From Volvox africanus (Eukaryota; Chlorophyta; Chlorophyceae; Chlamydomonadales; Volvocaceae): a stretch of DNA of 64,000 nt. Positions within the stretch are counted from its first letter, which is position 1; every line of letters begins with the position of its first letter. Below the pieces are notes generated by a model. That model was not told the origin of the DNA, did no database searches, and worked only from the letters and a program-made list of their open reading frames with translations. Shown here piece by piece: positions 39,201-51,800 of the stretch. The position numbers and the translations under genes are program-made. The stretch spans positions 520,001 through 584,000 of the forward strand of contig BSDZ01000028.1 in the NCBI GenBank assembly GCA_030268105.1. The letters run 5' to 3'.

Positions 39201-42111
39201 GGATCCCCGTATCGGTTTGTTACTTCATCTTAAAAAAGATATTGAAGCTTTTTTCTCAGTAGTGGTCAGTAACAGGGTTAGCCCGCTAAATCAGTTAGTG
39301 TAGATGTTGATAGATATATTGGTGTGGAAGATTAGTCATCTTGTCGAATCTTCTCTATCTTCTCTCAAGTTTTCTCTCAAGTTCTCTCAAGTTTGGCTAA
39401 AATTAATAAACTTTCAACCTTCTATAACCCACCGAAGGATATTGTTGAAACTAATGCACAAGTTTGTGCAATTATCATAAGGGGCCAACATGCAAATAAT
39501 TTCTGGAAAACACAAGAACGTGATAATTCCAACGTCCAAGTTAACTTTAACAGGATCAGAGAAATGGTTTGCATTAGCAAGATCAGCTTACCACTTATCA
39601 GTTCATTTCAGTAAATAACTTAATATCAGAAGTAAAACATACAAATCCATATATAATTGCAGAAGTTGTATGCAAGGAAAGATAACATTAAGTAGGAAAC
39701 TGACATATATTATTAGAATGAGTTATCGGACTTTTTAGGAGGCTAAAATTGCAAAAATTGCAAACATTAGAGTGTAAATTTGCGGAATAAATGACGTAAA
39801 TGTTTGCTAATTATATAGCATTTTAAAGACTAAAATAATATGTAGGGGATTTATTCTAGGTAATGATCCGTAACTTCATACTTACCTAATCAACCTCGTG
39901 TCGTTTAAGCTCTAGGCCTAGAAAGTGGTGAACTTGTCAACCCTCCGCTATCGTGTATTTCCATAGTCGACCGAAATACCGCAAATTTTTTTATTATTAT
40001 TACCGGCAAATCGGAATCTTCACCGTTATAACAGGGTATATCGAGTGCTGTTTGCCCATTACTATGTAATCTATCAGGGAATCAGATAAGGATTAAAGGA
40101 TAATGTAGATTGTCAAAATAATATTGAGCTACACTTTACTTGAAAGCTCCCTACACACCCACGACGACATAGCGTACGCATTGTAATAGGTTATCGTTGG
40201 GTCAACCACCAACACTCACCCCCTGAACCCGGAGGACAGGTCGCGGCCCTGCCCTGCCAGACCCGCATCTAGCTGAGACCAAATGCCGTCACACGTGTGT
40301 CATGCCCATAAATTGCCCAAGGCCGGATACCGGCCAACCCCTGGGGTAAACACGTGGACCCCGTTTTGCCCAAGCAAGCGAAATTGCATGATTCCCATGC
40401 AGATGCACCTGACGGGCGTGGAACATGACGCAGGATACGTTGTTGGTGTGGCCACGCAGCGTGTCCACCTCCCAGGCCTTACTCTCTGTGGCGGCAGCAA
40501 AGGGCGGTATGGTCACGGCTTCGGTATTAAAAGAGGGCTTGACGCTCTAGGAGACCGCTTTGGGCTGGCTACCAAGTGGGAGCTTTAGACGACACAAGAT
40601 ATCCACATTCACAGCGATGCATTGCACCGTCTCACAATCCAGCCTCCATATATTTCAGAAGGCCCCCAAGAAGCTGGTTCTCCCGCACGCCAGCCCCAGT
40701 ACTTGTGACTGCCGTACCGTTGTAGCGCCAGAGCTTAACCTGGCGGTCATCCGCACCGGATACGATGAGGGGCAGCGTGGGATGGAATGCAGCCCAGTTG
40801 ACACCCCGATCATGGCCCTCCAGGACGTACTTAACAACCGCATCGCCACCGCCAAAGAGGTCTGAGTTCATCTGGAGAAATCATCACATGTAGTAGGGCA
40901 TTGTCATTCGGGCGGGAGGGATGCCGCAAAAGGATGCTGCGAACGCAAGAACCAAACGCGATTTCCAGACCCCAAGCGCAAGAACGACTGGGGTAACATA
41001 TGGTGAAAACCAGGCCAGCGCAAGGGAGTTCCAGGATGTTGGTCAATAAAAATCCGCCACTAGCGTGCATACCGAGACTAAGATATCGCACCAGGTCCCC
41101 AGCATTAAGTGTATAAAACAAATAGATTGTATCAAAGTTTCTATGAAGTATCCAAGATATGTATCGCCAAAAGCATGCAAATTCCACTCCTGTGCCCATA
41201 ATTGCGTGACGTAGCCCCTGCCCGTCATATCGGGTCCCTGAGCCTTATAGAACAGTAAATTGTCGGGGCTCATGCCTCTTGTTTCTCCCCCTCACTCATC
41301 TTGGCGCAACCCTGCCGGTATCGCAAGTTTGCACAATAAAGCTGACCTGGGGCAGGCGCAAGACGTCTTCTCCGCCGGGCGCCACTGTTTTCTTGCGTAG
41401 ACCACTAATATCCCAAACACGGACTGTCTGGTCAAGAGAGGCAGACACGACTAGGTCCTCCTTCGGGTGGAACACGGCGCACATAACGTAGTGGTTATGC
41501 CCCGTGAGCACTGAGATGCATGTCCGCGACTGCCAGTTCCAGATACGAATGGTTTGATCGTCGCTAGCGCTGACAATCCATGGATACTCGTGGTGAAATT
41601 GCACCGTGCGGATATAGTCCAAGTGACCCAATAGGGTGAACAGACATCGTCGAAGCTTGTAGTTCCATATCTTGATTTTATAGTCATCGCCGCCAGAAAC
41701 GAAAAGTGGCTGTGACTTGTGGAAGTGCACGCCACGAACTGGACCATCGTGCTCGTCAAAGCGGTCGATCAGCGTACCCATGCGGTAGTCCCACAGCTGC
41801 AAGCAACCGAGTTGTATCACCCGTTATTACTTTATTCCAACGGAAACATAGCTAAGATTCAGTGTCGGCTTCACCTGGACAACGCCGCTATGCAGCGACG
41901 CGAGGATCCATGGCCTGCAACAGCATATTATATCAGCCCGGCAGGCATAAAACAACCTCAGTATGTTTATTCATGTACGCAAATGCCAGACCTTCATTCA
42001 GCCGACTTGTAAATACGATCCCTTTCTCCCCAAACTACACAACACGCACCGCTTCGGATGGAAGGACAGTCCCTTCACGCGATTGCTCTTAGTTTCAAAT
42101 TTAGTGAGCAT
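33271..42111 (-). CDS. COPA: Coatomer subunit alpha (alpha-COP), 17 exons
   Basis: Scaffold subunit of the COPI coat, which carries cargo from Golgi to ER and within the Golgi, and binds dilysine signals through its N-terminal propeller. Exons: 42111-42050, 41914-41875, 41796-41347, 40871-40718, 40485-40409, 38913-38762, 38346-38181, 37987-37865, 37699-37502, 37353-36994, 36745-36487, 36156-35954, 35543-35156, 34888-34507, 34448-34422, 34237-34004, 33745-33271; 1249 aa, close to the usual 1,220. It starts [20 protein letters not shown] as expected. WD40 repeats fill about 1-310 ([50 protein letters not shown]); a second propeller follows, then the helical solenoid ([15 protein letters not shown]) from about 595. 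The C-terminal epsilon-COP-binding domain has [17 protein letters not shown] and ends near [11 protein letters not shown]. Exon 13 has an Ala-rich insert. Exon 15 is a 27-nt micro-exon; intron 14 is only 58 nt and intron 5 contains an AT-rich insertion. Confidence 0.97.
39040..40200. other. AT-rich island inside alpha-COP intron 5
   Basis: This 1.1-kb block is clearly AT-richer than neighbouring exons and makes intron 5 (38914-40408) the longest in the gene. It includes three TTCTCTCAAG units near 39358-39396 and a 73-codon AT-rich frame at 39393-39614 whose peptide I do not recognise. No terminal repeats were found. An inserted mobile or foreign fragment is likely. Confidence 0.5.
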
Positions 42112-42634
42112 TTTGGAAGCGCCCGGGTAAACGATGGCTAGCGCAACCTAGTCCCAAAATGCAAAATAGGAAAGACGTCCAGATATCAAAATTATAAGTT
42201 GGTAAGATTTCAATGGACCTGCGAGCTGCCACAGACAACTTCGCGGGGCACAAGTTCTCCTCCTCGTCCGAAGATCACTTGGTAGCAGGACGTCAATATG
42301 CAACCATCGTAATCTCGACTTATATCTGAAGCCTGACGGATTCTAGTTTCATCGATTGTGATCCTATCAGTACCTGAGTTACAACTGTAACCAGCAAAAG
42401 CTTGATACCGTACGGCAACGGTCAGTTGGTGGTCGTAATCAGTACAATTGCTGGTCCTCAAGACATCCACGGAGAACATCTCGGGATAAAGAGAGGCGGT
42501 ATGATGTAAAGTTCTGCAAGAATGAGCCACCCAATTAGAAATTCACGCGTTGGCCGGAGGCAGAGGATAGGCGTCCGTTCTGCACACATTCTCTCTTATT
42601 CTTAAATCTCTAATGGATAGGTTTAACAGGCTAC

Positions 42635-43950
42635 ATGGTGATATGGGCTTCCCTATTGACTTCGAATGCTCCTTGGCGACCATGGCGCAGCAGCGACATA
42701 AAGTCATCTTCAGCCCTTGTCATTAAAATAGTCTGCTTCAAGATTGAGAACAGAGAGCAAGTTGTGGAGAACCCGTGCCTGGACGGCTTGAAGGCTGCAG
42801 TGTACGTGAACTGGTTCTTTTGCTCTGACAGCGAACCCCTCATCCTCACCCCCGCACACGCATTTCAACAGCGATGCGACGCATTTTTAAGCGTTCTTCA
42901 GTGATGGCACCAACTTCAACGCCAGGCAACCCCTGGAGCTGGTGAAATTGGGGCAACAGGAAGGGCATGGAAATGTGCATGGAAACACTGATGTCAGATG
43001 TGTCCCGGACGTGACCTTCTTCAGGTGCCTGTGCACCCACCTCGACTTTGCAGTGCAGCCGCAGCCACTGGTGACATTGCCTACATGATTGGCTTTGCTG
43101 GACAGGATGCTGCACAGTTGAGCTTCAACAATAGCATTGTCTTAAGTGTCACCCTTGGGTTGACATCTACACCATGCCTGGGTACTCTGGCAGCCCCATC
43201 CTTAACATTGACGGGTTTCTGGTCAGTAAGGTGAAAGGAGGCCATGACCCCAACGGCAGTAAGCAGGTAACTGCTGTCCCAGCCTATGTAATTGATTTGT
43301 TCCTCTTGACGGAGCCCAAATTGCAAGGAATTCCTTCATAACCTTACGGATGTGTTTGGACAGTAAGGTGATTGTCGTGGTGTGTTATAAACCCAACATA
43401 CCCCCATCCCAATCCCCTTCTCCCCCCTCCTGTAGCATCTGGGAGAGCTGTGACCACCAAAATGACATGGTTGAGTACTGGAGCGTAGTGTTGCAGCACT
43501 TTCCTGACATTCCATGCTTTTGATCAGCATGAGGCCTATGTAAAAAGAATGAACACAGTATTTTAGAGATACCCCAGGATACTACACATCTGACATCAGT
43601 GTTTCCATGCACATTTCCATGCCCTTCCTGTTGCTCCAATTTCACCAGCTCCAGGGGTGCCTGGCGTTGAAGTTGGTGCCATCACTAAAGAACACGTAAA
43701 AATGCGTTGCACCGCTGTGGAAATGCGTGTGCGGGGGTGAGGATGAGGGGTTCATTGTCAGTAAAAGAACCAGTTCACGTACACTGCAGCCTTCAAGCCG
43801 TCCAGGCACGGGTTCTCCACAGCTTGCTCTCTATGCTCAATCTTGTTGCCGACTATCTCAAGGACAAAGGTTTCGGCAAAGCTGAATATGACTTTATGTT
43901 GCTCCTGCTCCATGGTCACCAAGGAGCATTCGAAATCGATAGGGAGGCAC
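42635..43950. pseudogene. Inverted duplication with trypsin-like peptidase remnant
   Basis: Arms at about 42640-43003 (plus) and 43588-43945 (minus) are inverted copies of one coding segment. The best-preserved frame (minus strand, 43967-43758) reads LPIDFECSLVTMEQEQHKVI and NPCLDGLKAAVYVNWFF; the plus copy has stops. Between the arms, plus-strand DNA continues the gene: RQPLELVKLGQQEGHGNVHG, then IGFAGQDAAQLSFNNSIVLS and PGYSGSPILNIDGFLVSKV. The GYSGSP motif in that context is typical of the catalytic-serine region of trypsin-like (S1 family) peptidases. Frames change several times, so the copy is dead. I cannot say whether the parent is a host gene family or a transposon-borne peptidase. 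Confidence 0.6.
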
Positions 43951-44159
43951 CTGTTGTACCTATACATGGAATTTTAATGATAAGAGAAAGGAACTTGCTT
44001 TGTGTGTGCAGAAAGGACGTCCAGCCTCTGCCTCTTGCCATTGCATGAATTTCTAGTTCCGTCTTGCAGAACTTACGACATACACTGCCCCTATCACGAA
44101 ATTTTCCGCCTTGATGTCTTGCGGACTCTGAAGCTACCTCAATTTCCATTTTTATTACC

Positions 44160-44760
44160 AGCCTATTTCAAGGAACTGTTGGCTTTTTCCAAATGGAATA
44201 AATCATGCTCTTTTTGAATTGGTCTTCAGAATTTGGAGTCACTAAAACAAGGTCAGGGCAGAGGGTTTCAGGAACCCGACATAGGCAAATTAATGCCTGA
44301 GGATTTCATGCAAGTGTTGCAAGGGGAGTTGGACTACCTACAGAGTGACCCTCACCACCTCTAGATCCTGATTTGTGGGTCCCCTCTGGCGCTCTTCTAA
44401 GTATTGAGGAGTTGGGAACAAAGACCCATTAAGGAAGTCGTATGCCTGATGTCCTGGTTCACCCATCTCAGGAGCCCTCCACCTGTCCACTGAGGTGGCA
44501 TCCCTCTTTATGGATGTCTGTTAGTACCATGGGTATGCCTGTACAGGCAATCTCTTCAGCGCATCACTCGGCCCCATTGAGCACCGAAGCATTGGAGCAC
44601 CACTTGGATTTGCATCTTAAAATGGCTGGGCTGTATGGAGGGAGAGTGCATAGCTTCCATCGAGGTCCCCTCCAACATGCACCCCGGATGGGAGCCCCTG
44701 AGGCTGATATAATCTCATCTCACATCTGTTCAATTACGATGGGGGGGGAGATAGGTGGGC
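44160..44760 (+). mobile_element. Second tyrosine-recombinase remnant
   Basis: The frame at about 44570-44745 encodes TEALEHHLDLHLKMAGLYGG, then RVHSFHRGPLQHAPRMGAPE and ADIISSHICSITM. The HSF-RG core with a following G and an I-H-S-M stretch matches the H-x-x-R and later part of the tyrosine-recombinase catalytic domain seen in DIRS and Crypton elements. The HSFRRG-type second Arg appears as His, and the catalytic Tyr is not visible. Upstream pieces (about 44160-44500) are broken by stops. This copy differs in sequence from the recombinase at 14.7-15.1 kb. Confidence 0.55.
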
Positions 44761-44779
44761 CACAAACTCTGTAACGTCG

Positions 44780-45865
44780 TTGTATTTACAACTTCCTCAT
44801 TCTCTTAAATTATTTCCTTAATGACAATATTGCAAGCAACTTCATTCTTAAGTGCTACTATAATTGTAAAAGAGCTCAGCGTTTCTTGACTCATAGGACC
44901 AAAGCACTGCTAGCTTCTTACATACATGGCACCCAAGACATCGACCAAGCAAACCAGGAAGGTTGTCCTATAAAATTGTCTGCATGGTCCTTTCCTCGCC
45001 TGGTCGTGGCGGTGAGCAGATACACTCACATTGCAGTGGTAGATGGCTGCCGTACAGCTGGTACAGCAGGAAGCTGTCGTTGTGTTTCCTGATCAAGTAG
45101 TTTATACCAAGGATAACGCATTTATCGACAAACATGCCGTGCATACATGTGCACTGACTGGCTGTCTGGCTGATGGACAGACTGGCTTGTGTTAAGCCTC
45201 CTAGACAGTATAGGACTCACGGATTCGGGTGGAAGAAAACCCACATGCCACGGACGCTTGCCACGGATTAAGCGACTAGGATGAATGGAAGGGCCCAAAT
45301 GCTCACATATGGTGTTTCCTTGCGATGACCTCAATAGGTGTACACACTTGGAAATCTGGGAGACAATGAAGGAGCTCACTGCATGCATATATAAAAAAAT
45401 CCCTTACTCCAATCTAGCCATCATCATGAACCGAATGGAGCATTGCCACTAACCTAGCCATCCTCTATATATGTGTGCATGGGTAATAATCCCCACCATG
45501 TCAGCTGTATGTATGCGTGGACATCTTCTGATTGGACCTTTGCTATAATATGCTGTAATATGACAGACATAAGACACCAAACATACCAAGAAGTTTGGCT
45601 CGCCATCAGAAGGCCGTCTGCCTATCTAACTGCCATCAAAAGCCTTCATTTGATGACCTCTGTGCATAATGTTGACTGCAGAACACCCTTCCCCAAACAC
45701 ACACATAACCGGGTGTTGACCAGGCAACCTACTATCGCACCTTAAGGTGTCGGGTAGCTGTACATGTAAACTAGTTATCCTGCCAACATGGATCCATCAT
45801 ATACTCTGCTCCTATACCACCAGCTTTACCAGTCGCACAAGTTAAACCTGCTATCCGTCCCATTT
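44780..45865. other. Intergenic with decayed repeat DNA
   Basis: Contains the 3' half of the dispersed hairpin repeat near 45514-45582 (GTGGACATCTTCTGATTGGA then GACAGACATAAGACACC) but no supported gene. HBS1 ends at 45866; no minus-strand TGTAA was found close by. Confidence 0.45.
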
Positions 45866-48800
45866 TCATTCCAGCAGTCGTGTCACAATTCCCACCGCCA
45901 GCGTCCTGCCGCCCTCCCGAAGTGCCACCCGCCCTAAAGCCCGGTAGTCCGCATACTCTTCTAACACCAGACCACGAGCAGCTGTCACCTCCACCAGCGC
46001 CGTCTGCCCCTTGGTCAGGCAACGGGGCCGAGACTGCGTTCGGGCGTCCGCAGCGGGTGATGGCAGCGTGAGAGGGGGCCAAGATCAGGGCGGGTTAACA
46101 GAGAGGACCAGACGAAGGTGCGCACGTCCTGGCTTTACACAGCTATTTGCAATGAGATGGGGTAGACTACATAGGCCGCGGAGCGAGTGTGGCATCGTCG
46201 AAGGCCTAAAAACTGGGATCGCCACCGGCCCTGCCTTGCAGCAAGAAGTCGATAGCGCCATAAGAGAGGATGCGGTGCAGGTGTGTGACGGTACATCAGA
46301 CCGGTAATAACCAAACGTTACAATCTGCTTGTTGACCAAGCAACGTCATGCTCGCTCGGCCGTTTATCAGGAGATATTTGACAGGGAAGCATGCATACGC
46401 AGGCGACTTCCGTAACGTACCTTGACCACGTCCCCAGTTCGTGGGTCCAGCGTGGCCAGCAGGGCAGTGATGTGACCCTCCTCGCGCGCCACGTGGGCGT
46501 GCAGAGTCACCACATGGCCTCGAAGCAGCGGAACGGGCACGTCCAGGACCACCACGCGCAGCTCAAAGCTGTGGGCGAGATTAAAGGGAGGGAAGGGCTC
46601 CTTGAGGCTTGTCAGAAAGGAAGAGGGAGGGAGAGGGAGAAGCGGGGACGCACCCGTGCGATGCAAGAGGGAAGAGTAAGAGCGAGAGCAAGCGAGTGAG
46701 ATGGAGAGGAACACAGAAAGAGGGAGAGGGAGGAAGGAGCATAGGGATGAGGGAGGATAAACAACGGACCTGTGCACAGGGGGAAGAAAGAGAGACAGAG
46801 GGGAGGTGGAGGGGAGAGGGGAGGAGAGTGGGTGGGAGGGTGGGACAAGGATAAGAGGATGAATCAATGAAGGGCCACTGAAGGCTTACCGTGTAACTAA
46901 CACCGCGGGGAAGTCTGGGTGGCAAAGCACCGCCCCAGCTGCCACACTGGAGGGGTCGATGCCACCGCCTCCACCGGCCCCCCCACCGTGTCCTGCAACC
47001 AAAGCCACCTCGACGCTGTCTCCAGCGCGAACGAGATGCGTGGGGGATCCGCTGGCCTGCGCAGAGGGGAGAGATGATGTAGTTACATAGGCGTTTCTCA
47101 ACACTCGAATCCGGCAGACATGTGAAAATGTGTTGATGTTGTGTGCGATATACAGCGAATGTTGTGGAATTGTGGTATAATTTGATTATTGCGGCACGGG
47201 GGAAAAAGGGAAGGCTGCAAGGAAACCGCCAGACCAATTCCATGACCCTCATGGCGTTTTTCGTGGGCCACCATGTTTTGCGGTCCGCCACACCCGGCCG
47301 CCGCACCTCCAGGTTCCTCACGCTAAAGTGTTGTGAGGGTCCGGGCACCAGCACCACCTTGCTCCCAGGCTTCAGCGCCCCGCCCTCCACCTTCCCGCCG
47401 AGAACCACGGCGCCTTAGGGGAGGGGAATAACGTAAATGCAGCGAAGCTTGAACGAAACAAAACCGACAATCAAATTTACGATGCAAATATCCGAAATTG
47501 AAAAAGGGAACAGCGAAGGTGTGTGTGTATAGAGAACAATCCGAAAAATCGTCAACGCGCGGCCCAGACACAAAAAAGGAGAACCGATCACCACAGGCGC
47601 TAGGACCCCAAGTCACGACTCAGACGATCAGCTTGCTCACCTAATTGATATATCCGGTATATCCCATCGGTAAGTATATGACATGCTTCGCAACATGTCT
47701 TTAAGGACCGCGACCGCTACCATGACGGTGGGCCATTACCATGTTTGACCATGAAGTTAACCATGGTCCGGCTTCCTAACACATGCTTCTACCACCGTGA
47801 TCACATACTCCGCATGCCTTTGCACCCGGGTTCAATTCCACCTGGTAACCATCTTATATACACAACCTAAATGGGTGTACCTGTCTTGCTCTTGAAGACG
47901 TCCGTGATGGGCATCCTCAGGGGCTTGGACGTGGCCCTCTCTCGGGGATTGAAGGCGTCGATAGCTGCAACCAGATTGAGACCCGACGTCCACCAGGCGG
48001 CTAGGTTGGGGTCCTTGGGAGGCGGCAGGGCGACGGAGCGGGGCGGGAGGGACAGACAGGAGAGGGGAAAGATGCGAATGTGAGGGATAGAAACCCAAGA
48101 GGAAAAGAGGACAGGTGGGAGAAGACTGGATGGCAATGAGAGCATGGATCCAATGGAGGTTGGACGGGTGGATGAAGATCCGCCTATTTATTTCAGCATA
48201 CATTCCTCTGGCTCTTCCTTTGCTTCATTCCAAATCGGACCCGCCTCCACTTCCCACCCTACTCCCATCCCGTCCCACTTCCCACTCCTACCCACCTGTG
48301 GTGGTCCCACCAGGTTCTCGCCCAAGGGTCCTGACGCCGGCAGCCACTGCAGAGACGATTCTTTGAAACCGACTGATTTGAGGTAGGGCAGCAGTGACGC
48401 GCGGATGGTGTCGAAGCGGGCCTGCAAAACGTGGTTGAAGGAGGTGTAATAATTAAGCAATGAAATATTTGGCATAGGACACGGAAATTACAAACTTCTG
48501 GTGCAAGGAGAGGTTTCCCGTGAACAGCCCAGGCAACAGCTGGGAACTGGCCTGGGACGTCGTCTACATTTTCTGTGTGTGTCTGCCTGTTGTTGGGCTC
48601 TCAGGTAAGAAAAACCCCGTTTCAGTTTTACCCGGGATATCCCCGCCGATCATCCCCAAGCATGGCGTGACCAAAAGTACGCAGGGTCTTCCCGCTGCCG
48701 ACCCCACCTGCATGCATAGCACCTCCATCCGCACTCGGAACTCTCTGTCCAGCCGGTTGCTGTCAAATCCCAAGCTTCACCACCCGGCTACCAAAACAGC

Positions 48801-51800
48801 CTGCCCAGCCTGCCCCAACCGGCTGAAAATCCTCCCCTCCCACAGCTGTACCTTGTCGTAGGCCACGGTATCGAGCTTGCTGATGACGACCGCCATCTGC
48901 TCTATCCCCAGACTCCGCGCTAGCACCGCATGTTCGCGGGTCTGACCCCCCGGAGTGCCGTGTAACCCGCCCGTGCCTTCGCTGAGGAACACAAACCGGG
49001 GTTCGGGGATTCGGGCACTTGAGGGTTCGAGGAGGTGGAAAATCGGGAACAGTAAGGGAAGGAAGAAATACTGAACATGGCTGGCTTCCAGTCCTTACCT
49101 TACTGACCAGGTTACTGGTCAGCAAACTACAGCTGAAGGCCAGAGCTGTAATGCTATAAGGTAGGGAAAATATAAATGGGCAGGTAATAACATAACAATA
49201 TGGGGAAATGAGAAGGGTGGGGGAGTGGGAGAGTGGATAATGCGATGGAGTCATACTAGGAGGAGAGGATAAAAACCCTTGCGGAGTACGCATGAGGAGG
49301 GGAGGAGAAGGGAGGAAGGGTGAACGGAAAGGAGAGGGAAGAGAGCACCCTACCGCTTCTGGCCCCAGCCAAATCTCACCTGAACCCCGCCTCAAAGCCA
49401 CCAGGGGAGCCATCCACCAAAAAAAGCGCTGCATCAGCCTGCAGTAAGGTGATAGCTGGACATCTCAACGTTTAGAACTTGATTAAATCATTGATAGTTG
49501 CATCCTTAAAAGGTTAACGCCCTAACCTTACAGGACAGCCCCAATTACCCAATTACAATTTCACCCAATTTACCCAATTACCCGCCGTCACCTCTATAAA
49601 AAGAGGAGACCAAGTCATCAGCAACAGCACCAGACAGTCCTAAGTCACCACACTCCCGTGTCGACATGCATAACGAGTAAGCCCGGGTCGAGTCCCTTCG
49701 TATAACACCGTTTTCCGCTCATCACACCACGCAGGTGCCTCGCCCCTTCTTCCGGTCTTCCCTTTTCACCTCTACCTCATCTTCGGGACGGAAGGATCCA
49801 AATTCAATACAAATCCGGTCTCCCGCCAAACACGAAATCCAAATCCAAGACCGGATCCAAAAGGAGGACGCACATCAACTCCTAGGCCATAAGAATATTG
49901 CTCCCAGACTCAACCCACAGCACCTCTGACCCACCCTCCCCACCGCGGTGCCAGTAGGTCCCCATCCTGGAACTGCTCCGTTGTTGTTCTCCTATTTTCC
50001 AAGCCCCACCTCGCCGTGGACAAGCCCCAGGCGCAGCGCAACCCCAACCAGTTGGGTTTGGCCTACTGCCCTCCACTGGCATAACCTTCAACGTTCTTTG
50101 TTCTTTGACGGAATACGTGCCTTCGAGAAGTATTCCTGATAATAAACCCTTTTAGGAAACGTAAAAACACATATTTAATAATTTATTTCGAAAATAAAAA
50201 ACAATGCAATATCAAATAATTCTATTCCAAGAAAGGTGAACACTAATAACCGACAAGTGATCGACACTGACTGACCTGCCCAGCTCCGGCGATCATGTTG
50301 GGGACGAAGTCCCGGTGGCCAGGAGCGTCCAGGAGCGTCACCGAGAACCTAAATCCAAGAATCCAAAATCCTTTCCTCGATTCATAATAAAGCGAGTCCA
50401 GAGCTGGATACAGTCGTGGAATTGTTCCACCCGCGCTTTCCTTCCCACCCCTCCTCGGGGCCCCACTCATTACATCCGCTAGGCCTCTCCTCTCCACGCC
50501 CCTGCCGGCTCTTCTCTTTTCCCCTCCCCACCCTCTCGGTTATCCCCCTGTTCCGACATTTACGGGCGTTTAAGCTCCCCTCACCTGCGTGTATTAAAGC
50601 GGGTCATAGCGACATCCACCGTCACGCCCCGCTCCCTCTCCTCAGGCCGCTCATCCAGCAGCCAGGCCCACGCGAAGGAGCCCTGCAAGCGGGCAAGCAC
50701 ATAAGCCACCGCGCGCGTGGCCCAAGCAGCCCACCAGCCAGCATGAAAACTGGTTTTAATCATTAAGCAAACATGCGAAGATGGGAGGAAGGTAGGCAGA
50801 CATACAGATGGCTAGCAGGCACGCAGGCAGGGAGAGTAACAGAGGGAGGGTACACTCCGTACTGAACGGCTGTCGCAATCAGTTCCGCGCAACGCGATTG
50901 CTGCCCCACGCCACCAGCACCAGCACTTCAGAGTTTAACATCTCATTTAAGGTTTGGGACCAACACCCCAGGCCCCGAGCCCTAAGGGAGCCTTACAAAA
51001 GCCATAAAAACAGCCATCACAAAGCCGCACCTTGCCCGCCGCCGCTGCGTCACGCTGGTACTTATGGGCATCGCGCGCCGAAACCACCCCCAGCTCGTGC
51101 AGCAGACGACCCATGAGGGAGGACTTGCCCGCGTCAACGTGACCGAGAACCACCAAGTGCAGGGAAGGAAGGTGGCCACCGCTGGAGAAGGATGTGGAGG
51201 GGGTGTCACCTTCACCGTTCGTTGCTGCTGCTTCAGCTGCTGCAGCGGCCCCAACTTCCCTGTGTAAGACGAAGGGGGAGGGAAGGGGTGAGTCGAAAAC
51301 TGCAGTTTGAGGCTAGAGCTGTCATATGCACCCACCAAACTAGTATTTCTGGGGCCGTCGGGAAGGCAGCCCCAGATGGGAGCTGTGGTACTGGGTTTGG
51401 TCATGATGTTTACTTCGTCATGTACCCGGCGGTCTTTGTGAAGTCAAGCGGGTTTCCACTGAAATGGTGCGGTACGGTAGTCTTTTGTTTCTTGGTTTTC
51501 AAGCGGTGTGTGTATGGCAGGTGGGTGACCAGGCGCGACGATGTGATGTGATGTGATGTTGGTTCCCTCACGGCTAAACCCCACAACCGCACCTCTCCAG
51601 CTCGGCCTCCAGGACATACTCCTTCACCGGACGCCGAGTATGCGGCCCATGAAAGCCCCCGGGGTGCTCCAGGGCATTGCCGTGGCTAGTGCCGCTGGAC
51701 CCAGCACCAGCACCGGCGTGATCATGTCCCTGTGCGTGCTGGTGGTGGTGGTGATGACGGGAAGAGCCGTGGGTTGACGCGGAAGGAGCCCCTGCGACTT

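Noticed and set aside
46581..47408. 275-codon minus-strand frame in HBS1
   Set aside because: It reads through introns in the wrong frame; exons 13-15 have defined splice sites and conserved sequence in another frame.
47760..47860. tRNA-like GGGTTCAATTCC
   Set aside because: The T-stem does not pair and no cloverleaf is present.
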